Of a stretch of DNA of 48,278 nt, positions 1-9,130 are shown piece by piece. Position numbers and translations under genes: made by a program. Every line of letters begins with the position of its first letter. The stretch's first letter is position 1. Under the pieces are notes generated by a model that worked only from the letters and a program-made list of their open reading frames with translations, was not told the DNA's origin and searched no databases. This stretch comes from an uncultured Faecalibacterium sp. (lineage in GTDB: Bacteria; Bacillota; Clostridia; Oscillospirales; Ruminococcaceae), in the NCBI GenBank assembly GCA_934512105.1, contig CAKSWQ010000014.1, forward strand, positions 1 to 48,278, read 5' to 3'.

Positions 1-258
1 TGCGTGCCGGTGACCGGCCGCACCCACCAGATCCGGGTGCATTTTGCGTCCATCGGCCATCCGCTTGCCGGGGACGACCTTTACGGCGGCAGCCGGGAGC
101 GCATTGGCCGACAGGCGTTGCACTGCGCTAAGCAGAGCTTTGCGGTGCCTGTATACACCCCGCTGCCGGACGGCATCCGGGTGGAAATGCCCTTGCAGCT
201 GCGCACCGTCACGGTGGAAAGCCCGCTGCCGCCGGATATGGAAGCGCTTTTTTCGTGA
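1..258 (+). CDS. RluA-family rRNA pseudouridine synthase, C-terminal fragment
   Basis: This is the last 85 codons of a gene that begins outside the window. The visible part carries the [20 protein letters not shown] block, which is the conserved C-terminal signature of RluA/RluC/RluD-type pseudouridine synthases. These enzymes isomerise specific uridines in 23S rRNA (or tRNA) in the cytoplasm. The catalytic Asp motif (HRLD) lies upstream and is not visible, so which member of the family it is cannot be decided. The frame is open from base 1, and the GTG at base 4 is internal, not a start. No clear intrinsic terminator follows the stop. Confidence 0.85.
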   Translation, partial: CVPVTGRTHQIRVHFASIGHPLAGDDLYGGSRERIGRQALHCAKQSFAVPVYTPLPDGIRVEMPLQLRTVTVESPLPPDMEALFS

Positions 259-296
259 AAACTGCGTGAAAAAGTAGCCAAATTTTATGTAAGCGC

Positions 297-324
297 TTGT
301 TTCAAACCATGCAAAGTGTATAAT
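297..324 (+). promoter_or_regulatory. Promoter of the M23 peptidase gene
   Basis: TTGTTT (297-302) and TATAAT (319-324) are separated by 16 bases. The start of transcription would fall near 331. The leader of about 115 nt contains a small hairpin (CCCTGTT 350-356 with AACAGGG 366-372). The -35 overlaps the AAGCGCTT palindrome at 291-298. Confidence 0.65.
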
Positions 325-447
325 AAAAAGAGAGCGTATTGTGTACAGGCCCTGTTGGCCTTTTGAACAGGGGAACGTACACCATCTAGCTGCTGTGTTC
401 CGGGCCGAAAAAATGCCCTGCAGCGGCGCAGGAAGGAGAAAATCCCG

Positions 448-2352
448 TTGATTGAAGATAAAACAAAGGAGCAGCAGCCCGCTGCGCAGCCGGTACGGCA
501 GCCCCGCCGCCAGAAGCTGCGCTCGCTGTGGGCACAGCTCCAGTGCCGGGGTGTGCTGCGGCGGCACAGGATGCGCCGCAAGCGTCAGCACCGCTGGGAA
601 AAGCTGTGGCGTAAGCTGCTGCACAACCCCGTAGCGCCCATGGTGGGCGAGACGCTGTACGCCGTAGGCTTTTCCGCCGAGTATGCCGTTGTCCGCACAG
701 GACGCAGCTTGCAGCACGGGCTGCGCCGTCTGCTGCAAACGGTAAGAGACCTGCTGAAAAATATCGCATCCATGGCGTTCCCCGGGGCGGCGCAGCTGCT
801 GCGGGATCTCTTCGGCCCGGTAGTGCTTGCCCTGCGGGGCACCGGGGCGCTGCTGCGCCACGCACACCGGGTACGCAAGGAAAAAGGCTTTGGCGCTGCG
901 CTGTGCGCAAGCGGGCACTTCCTTGCAGAGGGTATCACCGATAACATCCGTCTTGTGCCCCGTATGGCTATGTATGTGCTGCCCATGGCAGCGCTGGCTG
1001 TTATGCTGACGGTGTTCCAGACCACCATCCGCCAGCCCTACGCCTTGGAGGTGCAGGTGGACAACAAGACTGTGGGCTATGTGGCCAACGAAGAGGTGTT
1101 TAATTCTGCGCTGGAAGCTGTGCAGCAGCGTATCAATTATTCCGGTACGGAGCAGGCACGCTTTACCGTGGAACCTACTTATTCCGTGACAGTCGCCCAC
1201 GATGTGATGGACGAAAATGACGTGGCTGACGCCATCCTTAAAAATTCCGGCGACCAGATCAGCGAGGGCACAGCTTTGTATCTGGACGGCGAGCTTACGG
1301 CCGTATGCGCGGACGGCACCAGTCTGCAAAGCTACATCAGCAGCCTGCTGGAGCCCTATGAGAACCCGGACGACCCTAACACCACTGTGGGCTTCAACAA
1401 GGATGTCACGCTGGAAAACGGCATCTACTTCACCGAGAGCTTTCAGGAGGAAGCCGAGGTGGAGCAGCTGCTTTCCGGTGTGCAGCAGGCACAAAAGACC
1501 TACACCGTGCAAAGCGGCGACACCATCTGGGCCATCGCCCAGAAAAATGGCCTGACCGTGAAGGAACTGTGCGATATGAACACCGGCTTTACCGCCAATG
1601 GGGAAAACGGCCTGACCCAGAACTCCAAGATCCTGCCCGGCGATACATTGACTGTGGTGCGGGAGGAGGAGACGCTGGAAGTGCGTATCACCAAGGTGGA
1701 AAGCTGGGAGGAAGAGATCGCCTATACCACCGAGACCACCCAGTCCAACGAGCTGAACTCCGGTACCAAGCGCGTTACCCAGACGGGCGAGAACGGCATC
1801 CGCACCGTGACGGCACAGCGGGTATACGATACAAACGGCAACCAGCTTTCCCAGCAGATCCTGAGCACCGTGGTGACCAAGGAACCTGTGACGGAAAAAG
1901 TTACGGTGGGCACCAAAAAGGCATCCTCCGGTGCAACCTCTTATATCAAAGGCAGCGGACAGTTCATCTGGCCGGTGCCCGGTTACAAATATTGCTCCCG
2001 CTGGTATGGCGGCAGCCATAAGGGCGTGGATATCTGCGCCGCCGCCGGTACGCCTATTTACGCTTCGGCAGGCGGTACGGTGACCAAGGCCGGCTACAAC
2101 CGCGCCGGTGCGGGCAACGGTTACGGCTACTCGGTCATCATCAGCCACAGCAATGGCTACACCACCGTGTACGCCCACTGCCTGTCACTGGTGGTACATG
2201 CCGGTCAGTCGGTCAAGCAGGGGCAGCTCATCGGCTATGTGGGCAATACCGGACGCTCCAGCGGCAACCACTGCCACTTTGAGATCCGGCGCAATGGCTC
2301 CTATATCTCGCCGCAGACGGTGTTCAACCGCAGCAGCTATCGCAACCGATAA
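448..2352 (+). CDS. Membrane-anchored LysM-G5-M23 peptidoglycan hydrolase
   Basis: This 634-aa protein starts at TTG 448, with GAAGGAG about ten bases upstream. The N-terminal 170 residues are strikingly basic and probably cytoplasmic. A single transmembrane segment follows at about residues 174-194. Outside lie a region of unknown fold (about 200-345), a LysM peptidoglycan-binding domain (about 350-400, YTVQSGDTIWAIAQ), a G5 domain (about 410-490) and an M23 metallo-endopeptidase domain (about 505-620). The M23 zinc residues are visible as HKGVD near 524-528 and HCHFE near 610. M23 enzymes cut peptide crosslinks in the wall. The M23 motifs are intact, so it is probably active. It could be co-transcribed with deoD, which starts 30 bases later with no terminator between. 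Confidence 0.85.
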   Translation: MIEDKTKEQQPAAQPVRQPRRQKLRSLWAQLQCRGVLRRHRMRRKRQHRWEKLWRKLLHNPVAPMVGETLYAVGFSAEYAVVRTGRSLQHGLRRLLQTVRDLLKNIASMAFPGAAQLLRDLFGPVVLALRGTGALLRHAHRVRKEKGFGAALCASGHFLAEGITDNIRLVPRMAMYVLPMAALAVMLTVFQTTIRQPYALEVQVDNKTVGYVANEEVFNSALEAVQQRINYSGTEQARFTVEPTYSVTVAHDVMDENDVADAILKNSGDQISEGTALYLDGELTAVCADGTSLQSYISSLLEPYENPDDPNTTVGFNKDVTLENGIYFTESFQEEAEVEQLLSGVQQAQKTYTVQSGDTIWAIAQKNGLTVKELCDMNTGFTANGENGLTQNSKILPGDTLTVVREEETLEVRITKVESWEEEIAYTTETTQSNELNSGTKRVTQTGENGIRTVTAQRVYDTNGNQLSQQILSTVVTKEPVTEKVTVGTKKASSGATSYIKGSGQFIWPVPGYKYCSRWYGGSHKGVDICAAAGTPIYASAGGTVTKAGYNRAGAGNGYGYSVIISHSNGYTTVYAHCLSLVVHAGQSVKQGQLIGYVGNTGRSSGNHCHFEIRRNGSYISPQTVFNRSSYRNR

Positions 2353-2382
2353 ATTACAATAAGATAAAAGGAGAGATCATCT

Positions 2383-3102
2383 ATGTCTACCCCTCACATC
2401 AGCGCAGAAATGGGCGATTTCGCCAAGACAGTCCTTATGCCGGGTGACCCCCTGCGTGCCAAATTTATTGCCGACACCTTTTTGCAGGATGTCCGGCAGG
2501 TGACCGGCGTGCGCGGGATGCTGGGCTTTACCGGCACCTACGAAGGCCGCCCCATCAGCGTGATGGGCAGCGGTATGGGTATGCCTTCTATCGGCATCTA
2601 CTCCTACGAGCTGTTCAGCTTCTATGGCGTGGAAAATATCATCCGCATCGGTTCTGCTGGCAGCTATACCGAAAAGGCCAAGCTGTTCGACACCGTGCTG
2701 GCTACCGGCGCTGTGAGCGAGAGCAACTACGCCCGGGTGCAGAGCGGCTTTACTGGCAACATCACCCTGCCTAGCGCAGCCCTGAACGAAAAGCTGCGTG
2801 CCTCCGCTGCAAAGCAGGGCATTCCCCTGATCGAGGGCAACATCCACTCTTCGGATGTGTTTTACCGCCAGCCCTCGGACGCAAAGCCCACCTACTGGGA
2901 AAAGCTGCGGGACGAGGACGGCTGCCTGTGCGTGGAGATGGAAAGCTTTGCCCTGTTTGCCAACGCGCAGGTGCTGGGCAAGAATGCTGCCTGCCTGCTG
3001 ACCATCTCGGACAGCTTTGTGGCCCCCGGCATCACCACCGCCGAGGAGCGCCAGAAGAGCTTTACCGACATGATGAAGGTCGCTCTGGGCGCAGAGTACT
3101 GA
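2383..3102 (+). CDS. deoD: Purine-nucleoside phosphorylase, DeoD type
   Basis: At 239 aa this matches the usual length of hexameric DeoD. It shows the nucleoside phosphorylase family 1 features MPGDPLRAK near residue 20 (phosphate site), GSGMGMPS, IIRIGSAGS and the VEMESFALF segment that contacts the sugar. The enzyme splits purine (deoxy)ribonucleosides with phosphate into base and ribose-1-phosphate in the cytoplasm. ATG 2383 is preceded by AAAGGAGAG. A terminator follows at 3116-3155. It is followed by cytidine deaminase and a nucleoside-type ABC importer, so a role in salvage of imported nucleosides is a reasonable inference. Confidence 0.95.
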   Translation: MSTPHISAEMGDFAKTVLMPGDPLRAKFIADTFLQDVRQVTGVRGMLGFTGTYEGRPISVMGSGMGMPSIGIYSYELFSFYGVENIIRIGSAGSYTEKAKLFDTVLATGAVSESNYARVQSGFTGNITLPSAALNEKLRASAAKQGIPLIEGNIHSSDVFYRQPSDAKPTYWEKLRDEDGCLCVEMESFALFANAQVLGKNAACLLTISDSFVAPGITTAEERQKSFTDMMKVALGAEY

Positions 3103-3115
3103 TCGCATAACTTTC

Positions 3116-3155
3116 CAGCGCGGCTGCCGCCCCAAGGCACAGCCGCGCTGTTTTT
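3116..3155 (+). terminator. Intrinsic terminator after deoD
   Basis: An 11-bp perfect stem, CAGCGCGGCTG (3116-3126) with CAGCCGCGCTG (3140-3150), is followed by TTTTTG. It lies only 23 bases before the cdd start codon, so cdd is transcribed by read-through or from a promoter I cannot see. Confidence 0.85.
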
Positions 3156-3177
3156 GCCCATAAAAGGAGGGAACAGC

Positions 3178-3630
3178 ATGACAAAACTGACCATGGAAGA
3201 AAAGCAGCAGCTGATCCGCATGGCGCTGGCCGCGCGGGAAAAGGCCTATGTGCCTTACAGCGATTTTATGGTGGGCGCTGCGCTGCGCGCTGCGGACGGC
3301 CGCATCTTTACCGGCTGCAACGTGGAGAACGCCGCCTTTACCCCCACCAGCTGCGCCGAGCGCACCGCCCTGTTCAAGGCAGTGGCGGAGGGAGTGACCG
3401 CGTTTACGGATATCGCCGTGGTGGGCAGCCGCCGGGGCGAAGTGAACCGGCAGATCACCTCGCCCTGCGGGGTGTGCCGTCAGGCACTGTTTGAGTTCGG
3501 TGGGCCGGAGCTGAATGTTATCATGGCAAAGACCCCGGAGGATTTCATCGAGCGCAGCATGGACGAGCTGCTGCCCTTCGGCTTTGGCCCCTCCAACGTG
3601 GCGGGCAACAGCGCCGTGGAAGGGGAATAA
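3178..3630 (+). CDS. cdd: Cytidine deaminase
   Basis: A 150-aa protein with both halves of the small tetrameric cytidine deaminase zinc site: NVENAAFTPTSCAERTALFKAV (trimmed here: key residues Cys-Ala-Glu near 60-62) and SPCGVCRQ near 95-102. It deaminates cytidine and deoxycytidine to uridine in pyrimidine salvage. I chose ATG 3178 because AAAAGGAGGG sits seven bases upstream; an earlier in-frame ATG at 3154 lies inside the tail of the deoD terminator. The next genes encode a nucleoside-type ABC importer. Confidence 0.93.
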   Translation: MTKLTMEEKQQLIRMALAAREKAYVPYSDFMVGAALRAADGRIFTGCNVENAAFTPTSCAERTALFKAVAEGVTAFTDIAVVGSRRGEVNRQITSPCGVCRQALFEFGGPELNVIMAKTPEDFIERSMDELLPFGFGPSNVAGNSAVEGE

Positions 3631-3667
3631 CTGTCTTTCTGCGAAAAACAGCGCAAGCAGGGATAAA

Positions 3668-3766
3668 TTGGTTAAAAAGCATTACTTTTCTATAAATTAT
3701 ACAAGGGATTTGTAAAGAATTTGTAATCGGAAATTGCTTGCATCTGTCACATCCACCCGCTATACT
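3668..3766 (+). promoter_or_regulatory. Tandem promoters before the BMP lipoprotein gene
   Basis: Two good matches lie in tandem: TTGGTT (3668-3673)-17-TATAAA (3691-3696) and TTGCAT (3738-3743)-17-TATACT (3761-3766). The second is about 70 bases before the start codon of the lipoprotein. No hairpin terminator is evident between cdd and here. Confidence 0.65.
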
Positions 3767-3839
3767 TGAGCCAGTAAATGTGCCAGAGTGCACATTTCAT
3801 TCATTTGACGCAATTTTTTAAAATAAAGGAGAGTTTCTT

Positions 3840-5021
3840 ATGAAGATTTCTCGTCGTAACTTTCTGGCTGTGGCCGGTGCTGCTGCCGCTGCCGCTGCTC
3901 TGACCGCCTGCGGCGGTTCTTCCGCTTCTTCTACCAGCACTGCTTCTTCCGCAGCTGCCAGCTCTGCCGCCGCTTCCGGTGCAGCAGACGGCGCTGAGAA
4001 GATCGCCAAGGTCGCTCTGACCTGCGATACCGGCACGATCGATGATGAGAGCTTCAACCAGGCTTGCTGGGCTGCTGTTTCCGGCTACATGGGCGCCAAC
4101 TGCCAGTACTACATCCCCGAGTCCGATGCTTCCGATGAGGACCGCGAGACCATGATCCGTCTGGCTGTCAACGAAGGCGCTGATGTTATCGTCTGCGTTG
4201 GCTACCTGTACGGCGCCTCTCTGGCTTGGGCTGCTGAGCAGTACCCCAACATCAAGTTCATCGCTATCGATGTGACCCAGGGCGATATCGGCACCGACAG
4301 CATCCCCGCCAACTGCTACTGCATCACCTTCAAGGAGGAGCAGGCAGGTTATCTGGCAGGCTACGCCGTTGTTAAGGACGGCTACACCAAGCTGGGCTTC
4401 CTGGGCGGCATGGCTGTGCCCGCCGTTATCCGTTACGGCTACGGCTATGTGCAGGGCGCTGACGCTGCTGCAAAGGAGCTGGGCACCAACATTGACATCA
4501 ACTACTTCTACGGCGGCCAGTTCTACGGCGATGCCAACATCACCTCCCGTATGGAGGGCTGGTACGCCAACGGCACCCAGATCGTCTTTGCCTGCGGCGG
4601 CGGCATCTACACCTCCGCTGTCGAGGCTGCCCTGAAGAACAACGGCTACGTTGTGGGCGTTGACGTTGACCAGAACTACATCGGCGTGAACGGCGTGGCA
4701 AAGGACGGCTACGCTTACAACCCGTTCGTCACCTCCGCTATGAAGGGTCTGTCTGAGTCTGTCAGCACCGCTCTGGGCGATATCGAGGCCGGCGAGTGGA
4801 GCAACATCGCTGCCACCAACGGCAACTTCGGTCTGGAGGACGGCGAGTACGTCGGTCTGCCCACTGCTGATGACAGCTGGAACTTCAAGACCTTCACCAA
4901 GGACGAGTACGAGACCCTGAAGACCAAGATCGCTTCCGGCGAGCTCGTTGTGGACAACAGCTCCGACGACGCTACCAAGCCCACCGTCAGCGAGTTCACC
5001 AAGGTCAACTACATCCAGTAA
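3840..5021 (+). CDS. BMP-family (Med/PnrA-like) nucleoside-binding lipoprotein
   Basis: A 393-aa exported lipoprotein. The signal peptide MKISRRNFLAVAGAA ends in the lipobox LTAC, with lipidated Cys24, and is followed by a Ser/Ala linker to about residue 50. The mature part (IAKVALTCDTGTIDDESFNQ) is the classic start of the BMP/PnrA substrate-binding domain, which in characterised cases binds purine or pyrimidine nucleosides. The genes for the ATPase and two permeases follow, so it is the receptor of the importer. GGAGAG precedes the ATG. The signal contains a twin-arginine SRRNFL sequence, unusual for a small-ligand receptor (see findings). The terminator at 5052-5088 separates it from the ATPase gene, as expected for a highly expressed binding protein. 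Confidence 0.9.
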   Translation: MKISRRNFLAVAGAAAAAAALTACGGSSASSTSTASSAAASSAAASGAADGAEKIAKVALTCDTGTIDDESFNQACWAAVSGYMGANCQYYIPESDASDEDRETMIRLAVNEGADVIVCVGYLYGASLAWAAEQYPNIKFIAIDVTQGDIGTDSIPANCYCITFKEEQAGYLAGYAVVKDGYTKLGFLGGMAVPAVIRYGYGYVQGADAAAKELGTNIDINYFYGGQFYGDANITSRMEGWYANGTQIVFACGGGIYTSAVEAALKNNGYVVGVDVDQNYIGVNGVAKDGYAYNPFVTSAMKGLSESVSTALGDIEAGEWSNIAATNGNFGLEDGEYVGLPTADDSWNFKTFTKDEYETLKTKIASGELVVDNSSDDATKPTVSEFTKVNYIQ

Positions 5022-5051
5022 TCGCTTTCCCGGAATTACTCCCGTGAATAG

Positions 5052-5088
5052 GGGCGGGGTGCTCATGCAGGGGCACCCCGCCCTTTTT
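5052..5088 (+). terminator. Intrinsic terminator after the BMP lipoprotein gene
   Basis: An 11-bp stem, GGGCGGGGTGC (5052-5062) with GCACCCCGCCC (5073-5083), is followed by TTTTT. It probably sets a higher transcript level for the receptor than for the ATPase and permeases downstream. Confidence 0.9.
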
Positions 5089-5182
5089 GTATGCCTGTGT
5101 AAGAGAAACAGCCGGGAAATCGTGCAGACCCTACAAAAGTAATACTTTTACTTGTGCTTTTTGACAAAAAATCAAAAAGCCG

Positions 5183-5211
5183 TGTGCAAACTGCAAAAAA
5201 TCAGGTATAAT
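5183..5211 (+). promoter_or_regulatory. Probable promoter of the importer ATPase gene
   Basis: A perfect TATAAT (5206-5211) is preceded at 17 bases by the weak -35 TGTGCA (5183-5188). A consensus TTGACA at 5161-5166 is too far away (39 bases) to pair with it. The -10 overlaps the in-frame ATG at 5210, which rules that codon out as the start of the ATPase. Confidence 0.5.
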
Positions 5212-5263
5212 GGTTTGTAGAATAGAAAAGGTGTCGTTACGGCACGAAAGGAGAGTGAGCAGA

Positions 5264-6802
5264 TTGGCAGAGGATTATGTGATCGAGATGCTCCACATTA
5301 CCAAGGAATTCCCCGGTATCAAGGCAAACGATGATATCACCCTGCAGCTGCGCAAGGGCGAGGTACACGCCCTTCTGGGCGAGAACGGCGCGGGCAAAAG
5401 TACGCTGATGAGCGTGCTGTTCGGCCTGTATCAGCCGGAACAGGGCAAGATCCTGAAAAACGGCAAGGAGGTCGCCATCCGCAACCCCAACGATGCCAAC
5501 GCACTGGGCATCGGCATGGTGCACCAGCACTTCAAGCTGGTGGAATGCTTCAGCGTGCTGGACAACATCATTCTGGGCGTGGAGCCCAACAAGATGGGCT
5601 TTTTGCAGAAGGCCGAGGCACGCAAAAAGGTGATGGCGCTGAGCGAAAAGTACGGCCTGCGGGTAGACCCGGACGCACTGATCAGCGATATCTCGGTGGG
5701 TATGCAGCAGCGCGTGGAGATCCTGAAGATGCTGTACCGCGACAACGAGATTTTGATCTTTGACGAGCCCACCGCTGTGCTGACCCCGCAGGAGATCGAC
5801 GAACTGATGGAGATCATGCGCGGGTTCAAGAAGGAGGGCAAGTCCATCCTGTTCATCACCCATAAGCTCAACGAGATCATGGCTGTGGCCGACCGCTGCA
5901 CCGTGCTGCGCAAGGGCAAGTATATGGGCACGGTGGATATCAAGGGCACCACCAAGGAAGAACTTTCCCGCCGCATGGTGGGCCGTGACGTGCAGCTGCA
6001 GGTGGAAAAGCAGCCCGCGCACCCCGGAGAGACGGTGCTGGACGTGGAGAACGTTACCATCCACAACGACCAGCGCAAGAAGGACGTGGTCAAGGATGTG
6101 TCCTTCAAGGTGCACGCCGGCGAGATCGTCTGTCTGGCGGGCATCGAGGGCAACGGCCAGACCGAGTTCATCTACGGCCTGACCGGTCTGAGCAAGCTGT
6201 CTGGCGGCAAGCTTACGCTGGATGGCAAGGACATCACCCACGAGAGCATCCGCCAGCGCTCCAAGGATGGCATGGGGCACATCCCGGAGGACCGCCACAA
6301 GCACGGTCTGGTGCTGGATTTCAGTCTGGAAAACAACATCGTATTACAGCGCTACTGGCAGCCGGAGTTCCAGAAGGGCGGCTTTATCCGTGCCGATAAG
6401 GTGCGCGAGTACTCCGACCGGCTGATCGAGCAGTACGACGTGCGCAGCGGTCAGGGCAGTGTGACCACCGTGCGCAGTATGTCCGGCGGCAACCAGCAGA
6501 AGGCGATCATCGCCCGCGAGATCGACCGCGACCCCAAGCTGCTGGTGGCAGTGCAGCCCACCCGTGGTCTGGACGTGGGTGCCATTGAGTACATCCACCG
6601 CCAGATCGTGGCCGAGCGCGATAAGGGCAAGGCCGTGCTGCTGGTCAGCCTTGAACTGGACGAGGTGATGAACCTTTCTGACCGCATCCTTGTGATGTAC
6701 GAGGGCGAGATCGTGGGCGAGTTTGATCCCAAGACCACCACCGTGCAGGAGCTGGGTCTGTATATGGCAGGCGCCCGCAAGCAGGGAAAGGAGGAGCAGT
6801 AA
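5264..6802 (+). CDS. Nucleoside ABC importer ATPase (NupO/YufO-like), duplicated ABC domains
   Basis: A 512-aa cytoplasmic ATPase with two ABC domains in one chain, as in CUT2-type sugar and nucleoside importers. Domain 1 has Walker [10 protein letters not shown] (about 39-47), signature [11 protein letters not shown] and Walker [14 protein letters not shown]. Domain 2 has a degenerate Walker A (GIEGNGQTE), signature [14 protein letters not shown] near 405 and [12 protein letters not shown]. This asymmetry is normal for the family. The start is TTG 5264, nine bases after AAGGAGAG; the upstream ATG overlaps the promoter. It drives the permeases encoded immediately downstream and serves the BMP lipoprotein upstream. 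Substrate (nucleosides) is inferred from family and from deoD and cdd nearby. Confidence 0.9.
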   Translation: MAEDYVIEMLHITKEFPGIKANDDITLQLRKGEVHALLGENGAGKSTLMSVLFGLYQPEQGKILKNGKEVAIRNPNDANALGIGMVHQHFKLVECFSVLDNIILGVEPNKMGFLQKAEARKKVMALSEKYGLRVDPDALISDISVGMQQRVEILKMLYRDNEILIFDEPTAVLTPQEIDELMEIMRGFKKEGKSILFITHKLNEIMAVADRCTVLRKGKYMGTVDIKGTTKEELSRRMVGRDVQLQVEKQPAHPGETVLDVENVTIHNDQRKKDVVKDVSFKVHAGEIVCLAGIEGNGQTEFIYGLTGLSKLSGGKLTLDGKDITHESIRQRSKDGMGHIPEDRHKHGLVLDFSLENNIVLQRYWQPEFQKGGFIRADKVREYSDRLIEQYDVRSGQGSVTTVRSMSGGNQQKAIIAREIDRDPKLLVAVQPTRGLDVGAIEYIHRQIVAERDKGKAVLLVSLELDEVMNLSDRILVMYEGEIVGEFDPKTTTVQELGLYMAGARKQGKEEQ

Positions 6803-6805
6803 CAC

Positions 6806-7975
6806 ATGAATAAGAAAAAACTTTCCCGCGGCGGCAGCCTGCAAAGCTCTGTTACCAGCGTGCTGGCTGCACTGCTGTGCATCCTGATCGGGTTGCTGGT
6901 GGGCTTTCTGGTGCTGGTAGCCATCAACCCCGCACACGCATGGGGCGATGGCTTTGTGCGCATCCTCAAGGGTGGCTTCCACGATGCCCCCTACGGCGTA
7001 GGCAAGGAGCTGGCGAATGCTGCGCCCCTGATCATGACCGGCTTGTCCGTGGCCTTTGCCTTTAAGACCGGCCTGTTCAACATCGGCGCAGCCGGTCAGT
7101 ATACGCTGGGCGCTTACGGCGCACTGTACTGCGCTATTATGCTCAAGCTGCCTTGGTTCGTCTGCCTGCTGGCCGCAGCAGTGCTGGGCGGCCTGTGGGG
7201 CGCGATCCCCGGCTTCTTCAAAGCCTACTTCAACATCAACGAGGTCATTACCTCCATCATGTTCAACTGGATCGGCCTGTATCTGGTAAACGAGCTCATC
7301 TACCAGAACGGCACCGGCCCCATGTACGACGTGCGCAACACCCGTACCCTGAACCTGAGCAAGAACGCCGACTTTGCCCAGTCCCTGATCCCGGACTTCG
7401 GCCTGAACAAGTTGTTCCAGACCAACAGCACCACCATTGCCATCTTTCTGGCGGCAGCGGTGGCTGTGCTGATCTGGGTGGTGCTGAACAAGACCACCTT
7501 CGGCTACGAGCTCAAGGCCGTTGGCCTGAACAAGAACGCCGCCCGCTATGCCGGTATCAACGAGAAGAAGAACATCATCCTCTCCATGGCCATTGCCGGT
7601 GCGCTGGCAGGCTTCGGCGCAGGTCTGTTCTATCTGTCCAACGTGTCCCAGTGGAACCCGCTGAACTCCACCAGCCTGCCGGCCATGGGCTTCAACGGCA
7701 TCTCGGTGGCACTGCTGGCCAGCTCCAACCCCATCGGCACCGTGTTCTCTGCAATGTTCATCTCCCACATCTCGGTCGGCGGCTCCTTCCTGTCCACCAA
7801 GTATTACCCCACCGAGATTTCGGATCTGATCAGCGGCATCATCATCTACCTGTGCGCATTCTCCATGCTGTTCCGGGGCAAGATCCAGAGCCTGTTGTTC
7901 AGGAACGCCGAAAAGACCAACGTGAACGCAGAGCCTGCGCCTGCCGCAGAAAAGACCAAAAAGGAGGGCAAGTAA
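6806..7975 (+). CDS. Nucleoside ABC importer permease 1 (NupP/YufP-like)
   Basis: A 389-aa BPD_transp_2-family permease with about ten hydrophobic segments. The family core around [19 protein letters not shown] and the conserved [21 protein letters not shown] cytoplasmic loop are present. The loop is the coupling region that contacts the ATPase. It starts three bases after the ATPase stop, with AAAGGAGGAG upstream, and is translationally close to its partner downstream (one base gap). The C-terminal 35 residues are a charged Ala/Lys tail. Function as the membrane channel of the nucleoside importer is inferred from family and operon. Confidence 0.88.
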   Translation: MNKKKLSRGGSLQSSVTSVLAALLCILIGLLVGFLVLVAINPAHAWGDGFVRILKGGFHDAPYGVGKELANAAPLIMTGLSVAFAFKTGLFNIGAAGQYTLGAYGALYCAIMLKLPWFVCLLAAAVLGGLWGAIPGFFKAYFNINEVITSIMFNWIGLYLVNELIYQNGTGPMYDVRNTRTLNLSKNADFAQSLIPDFGLNKLFQTNSTTIAIFLAAAVAVLIWVVLNKTTFGYELKAVGLNKNAARYAGINEKKNIILSMAIAGALAGFGAGLFYLSNVSQWNPLNSTSLPAMGFNGISVALLASSNPIGTVFSAMFISHISVGGSFLSTKYYPTEISDLISGIIIYLCAFSMLFRGKIQSLLFRNAEKTNVNAEPAPAAEKTKKEGK

Positions 7976-7976
7976 T

Positions 7977-8894
7977 ATGCTGCTTCTGATCAAATATACC
8001 CTGCTGTACGGCATCGTGCTGATGCTGGTGGCACTGGGCGGTATGTTCAGCGAACATTCCGGCATTATCAACATTGCGCTGGAGGGCATCATGGTCATCG
8101 GCGGTGTGGCCGGTGTGCTTACCCTGACCATGCTGCCTGCAAGCCTGTCGCCCTTCCTTGTGGTGCTCATCTCCATTCTGGTGGCAGCGCTGGCGGGTGT
8201 GGTTTACAGTCTGCTGCTGGCTTTTGCCTCCATCAACCTGAAGGCCGACCAGACCATCGGCGGCACGGCGCTGAACCTGCTGGCCACCGCCATTGCCGTG
8301 GTCATCTCCAAGTACTTCAGCGAGAGCGGCAGCGCCAAGCTGAACTACTCCAACAAGCCCTTCCTGTTCAGCATCGGCGGGCTGGAACTCAGCGTGTTCG
8401 TGCCGCTGGGGCTGATTTTGCTGGTGGTCAGCTACATCGTGCTGTACAAGACCCGCTTCGGCCTGCGTCTGCGTGCCTGTGGCGAGCACCCGCAGGCTGC
8501 GGACTCGGTGGGCATCAACGTCTACAAGATGCGCTACGCCGGTGTCATCCTTTCCGGTGCGCTGGGCGCCATCGGCGGTCTGGCCTATATCGTGCCCCCG
8601 GTGCAGACCTGGAACTTTGAAGTCGGCGTGGCCGGTGCAGGCTTTCTGGCGCTGGCAGTCATGATCTTTGGCCAGTGGAAACCCTTCCACATCTTTGGCG
8701 CAGCAATGTTCTTTGCTGTGTTCAAGAGCCTTGCCAACATTGCAGACTCCACCTTCCTCGCGCAGCTGCACTGGTCCAGCAACATCTATAATATGATGCC
8801 CTTCGTGGCTTCCATGGTCATTCTGGCATTCACCTCCAAAAACAGCATGGCCCCCAAGGCCGAAGGTATCCCCTACGATAAGGGCTCCCGTTAA
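7977..8894 (+). CDS. Nucleoside ABC importer permease 2 (NupQ/YufQ-like)
   Basis: A 305-aa integral membrane protein of the same BPD_transp_2 family. It has the typical GGMFSEHSGIINIALEGIMVIGG opening (key residues Asn-Ile-Ala-Leu-Glu-Gly) and the RLRACGEHPQAADSVGINV coupling loop. It starts one base after the stop of permease 1, with AAGGAGGG just upstream. The two permeases would form the heterodimeric channel for the double ABC protein. A strong terminator closes the operon. Confidence 0.88.
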   Translation: MLLLIKYTLLYGIVLMLVALGGMFSEHSGIINIALEGIMVIGGVAGVLTLTMLPASLSPFLVVLISILVAALAGVVYSLLLAFASINLKADQTIGGTALNLLATAIAVVISKYFSESGSAKLNYSNKPFLFSIGGLELSVFVPLGLILLVVSYIVLYKTRFGLRLRACGEHPQAADSVGINVYKMRYAGVILSGALGAIGGLAYIVPPVQTWNFEVGVAGAGFLALAVMIFGQWKPFHIFGAAMFFAVFKSLANIADSTFLAQLHWSSNIYNMMPFVASMVILAFTSKNSMAPKAEGIPYDKGSR

Positions 8895-8923
8895 GCGCTT
8901 TTGTTGAAATTCCATAAAATCAG

Positions 8924-8962
8924 GGCATCCGCAGCCAACAAGGTGCTGCGGATGCCTTTTTT
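8924..8962 (+). terminator. Intrinsic terminator closing the nucleoside importer operon
   Basis: A 12-bp perfect stem, GGCATCCGCAGC (8924-8935) with GCTGCGGATGCC (8945-8956), is followed by TTTTTT. Confidence 0.92.
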
Positions 8963-9020
8963 ATACGGGGTAAGGCACAATTTATCCATCTGCTTACAAG
9001 CAAAAAATGGCATTTTCCAC

Positions 9021-9049
9021 TTGTAAAATATGGCAAGATGTGCTATCAT
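9021..9049 (+). promoter_or_regulatory. Promoter of the cpsCDB-like operon
   Basis: TTGTAA (9021-9026), 17 bases, then TATCAT (9044-9049) with an extended TGC. The predicted transcript has a leader of about 75 nt before ATG 9131. Confidence 0.7.
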
Positions 9050-9130
9050 TAAAAAACGAATGTGTATCTATGGGAACCCGGTGTACATTTCTTGCACTGC
9101 GGAAAAACAAGAAAGGTGAGTTTCTCTATT

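Noticed and set aside
288..303. A cre-like catabolite site TGTAAGCGCTTG at the M23 promoter
   Set aside because: Only the first ten positions fit the cre consensus; the right half (ending GTTTCA) does not keep the WCA end.
5161..5166. A consensus TTGACA before the nucleoside importer ATPase gene
   Set aside because: It is 39 bases from the only good TATAAT, too far for one promoter.
6344..8176. Long minus-strand frame opposite the nucleoside importer genes
   Set aside because: Shadow of the ATPase and permease genes; composition is low in complexity and no start signals exist.
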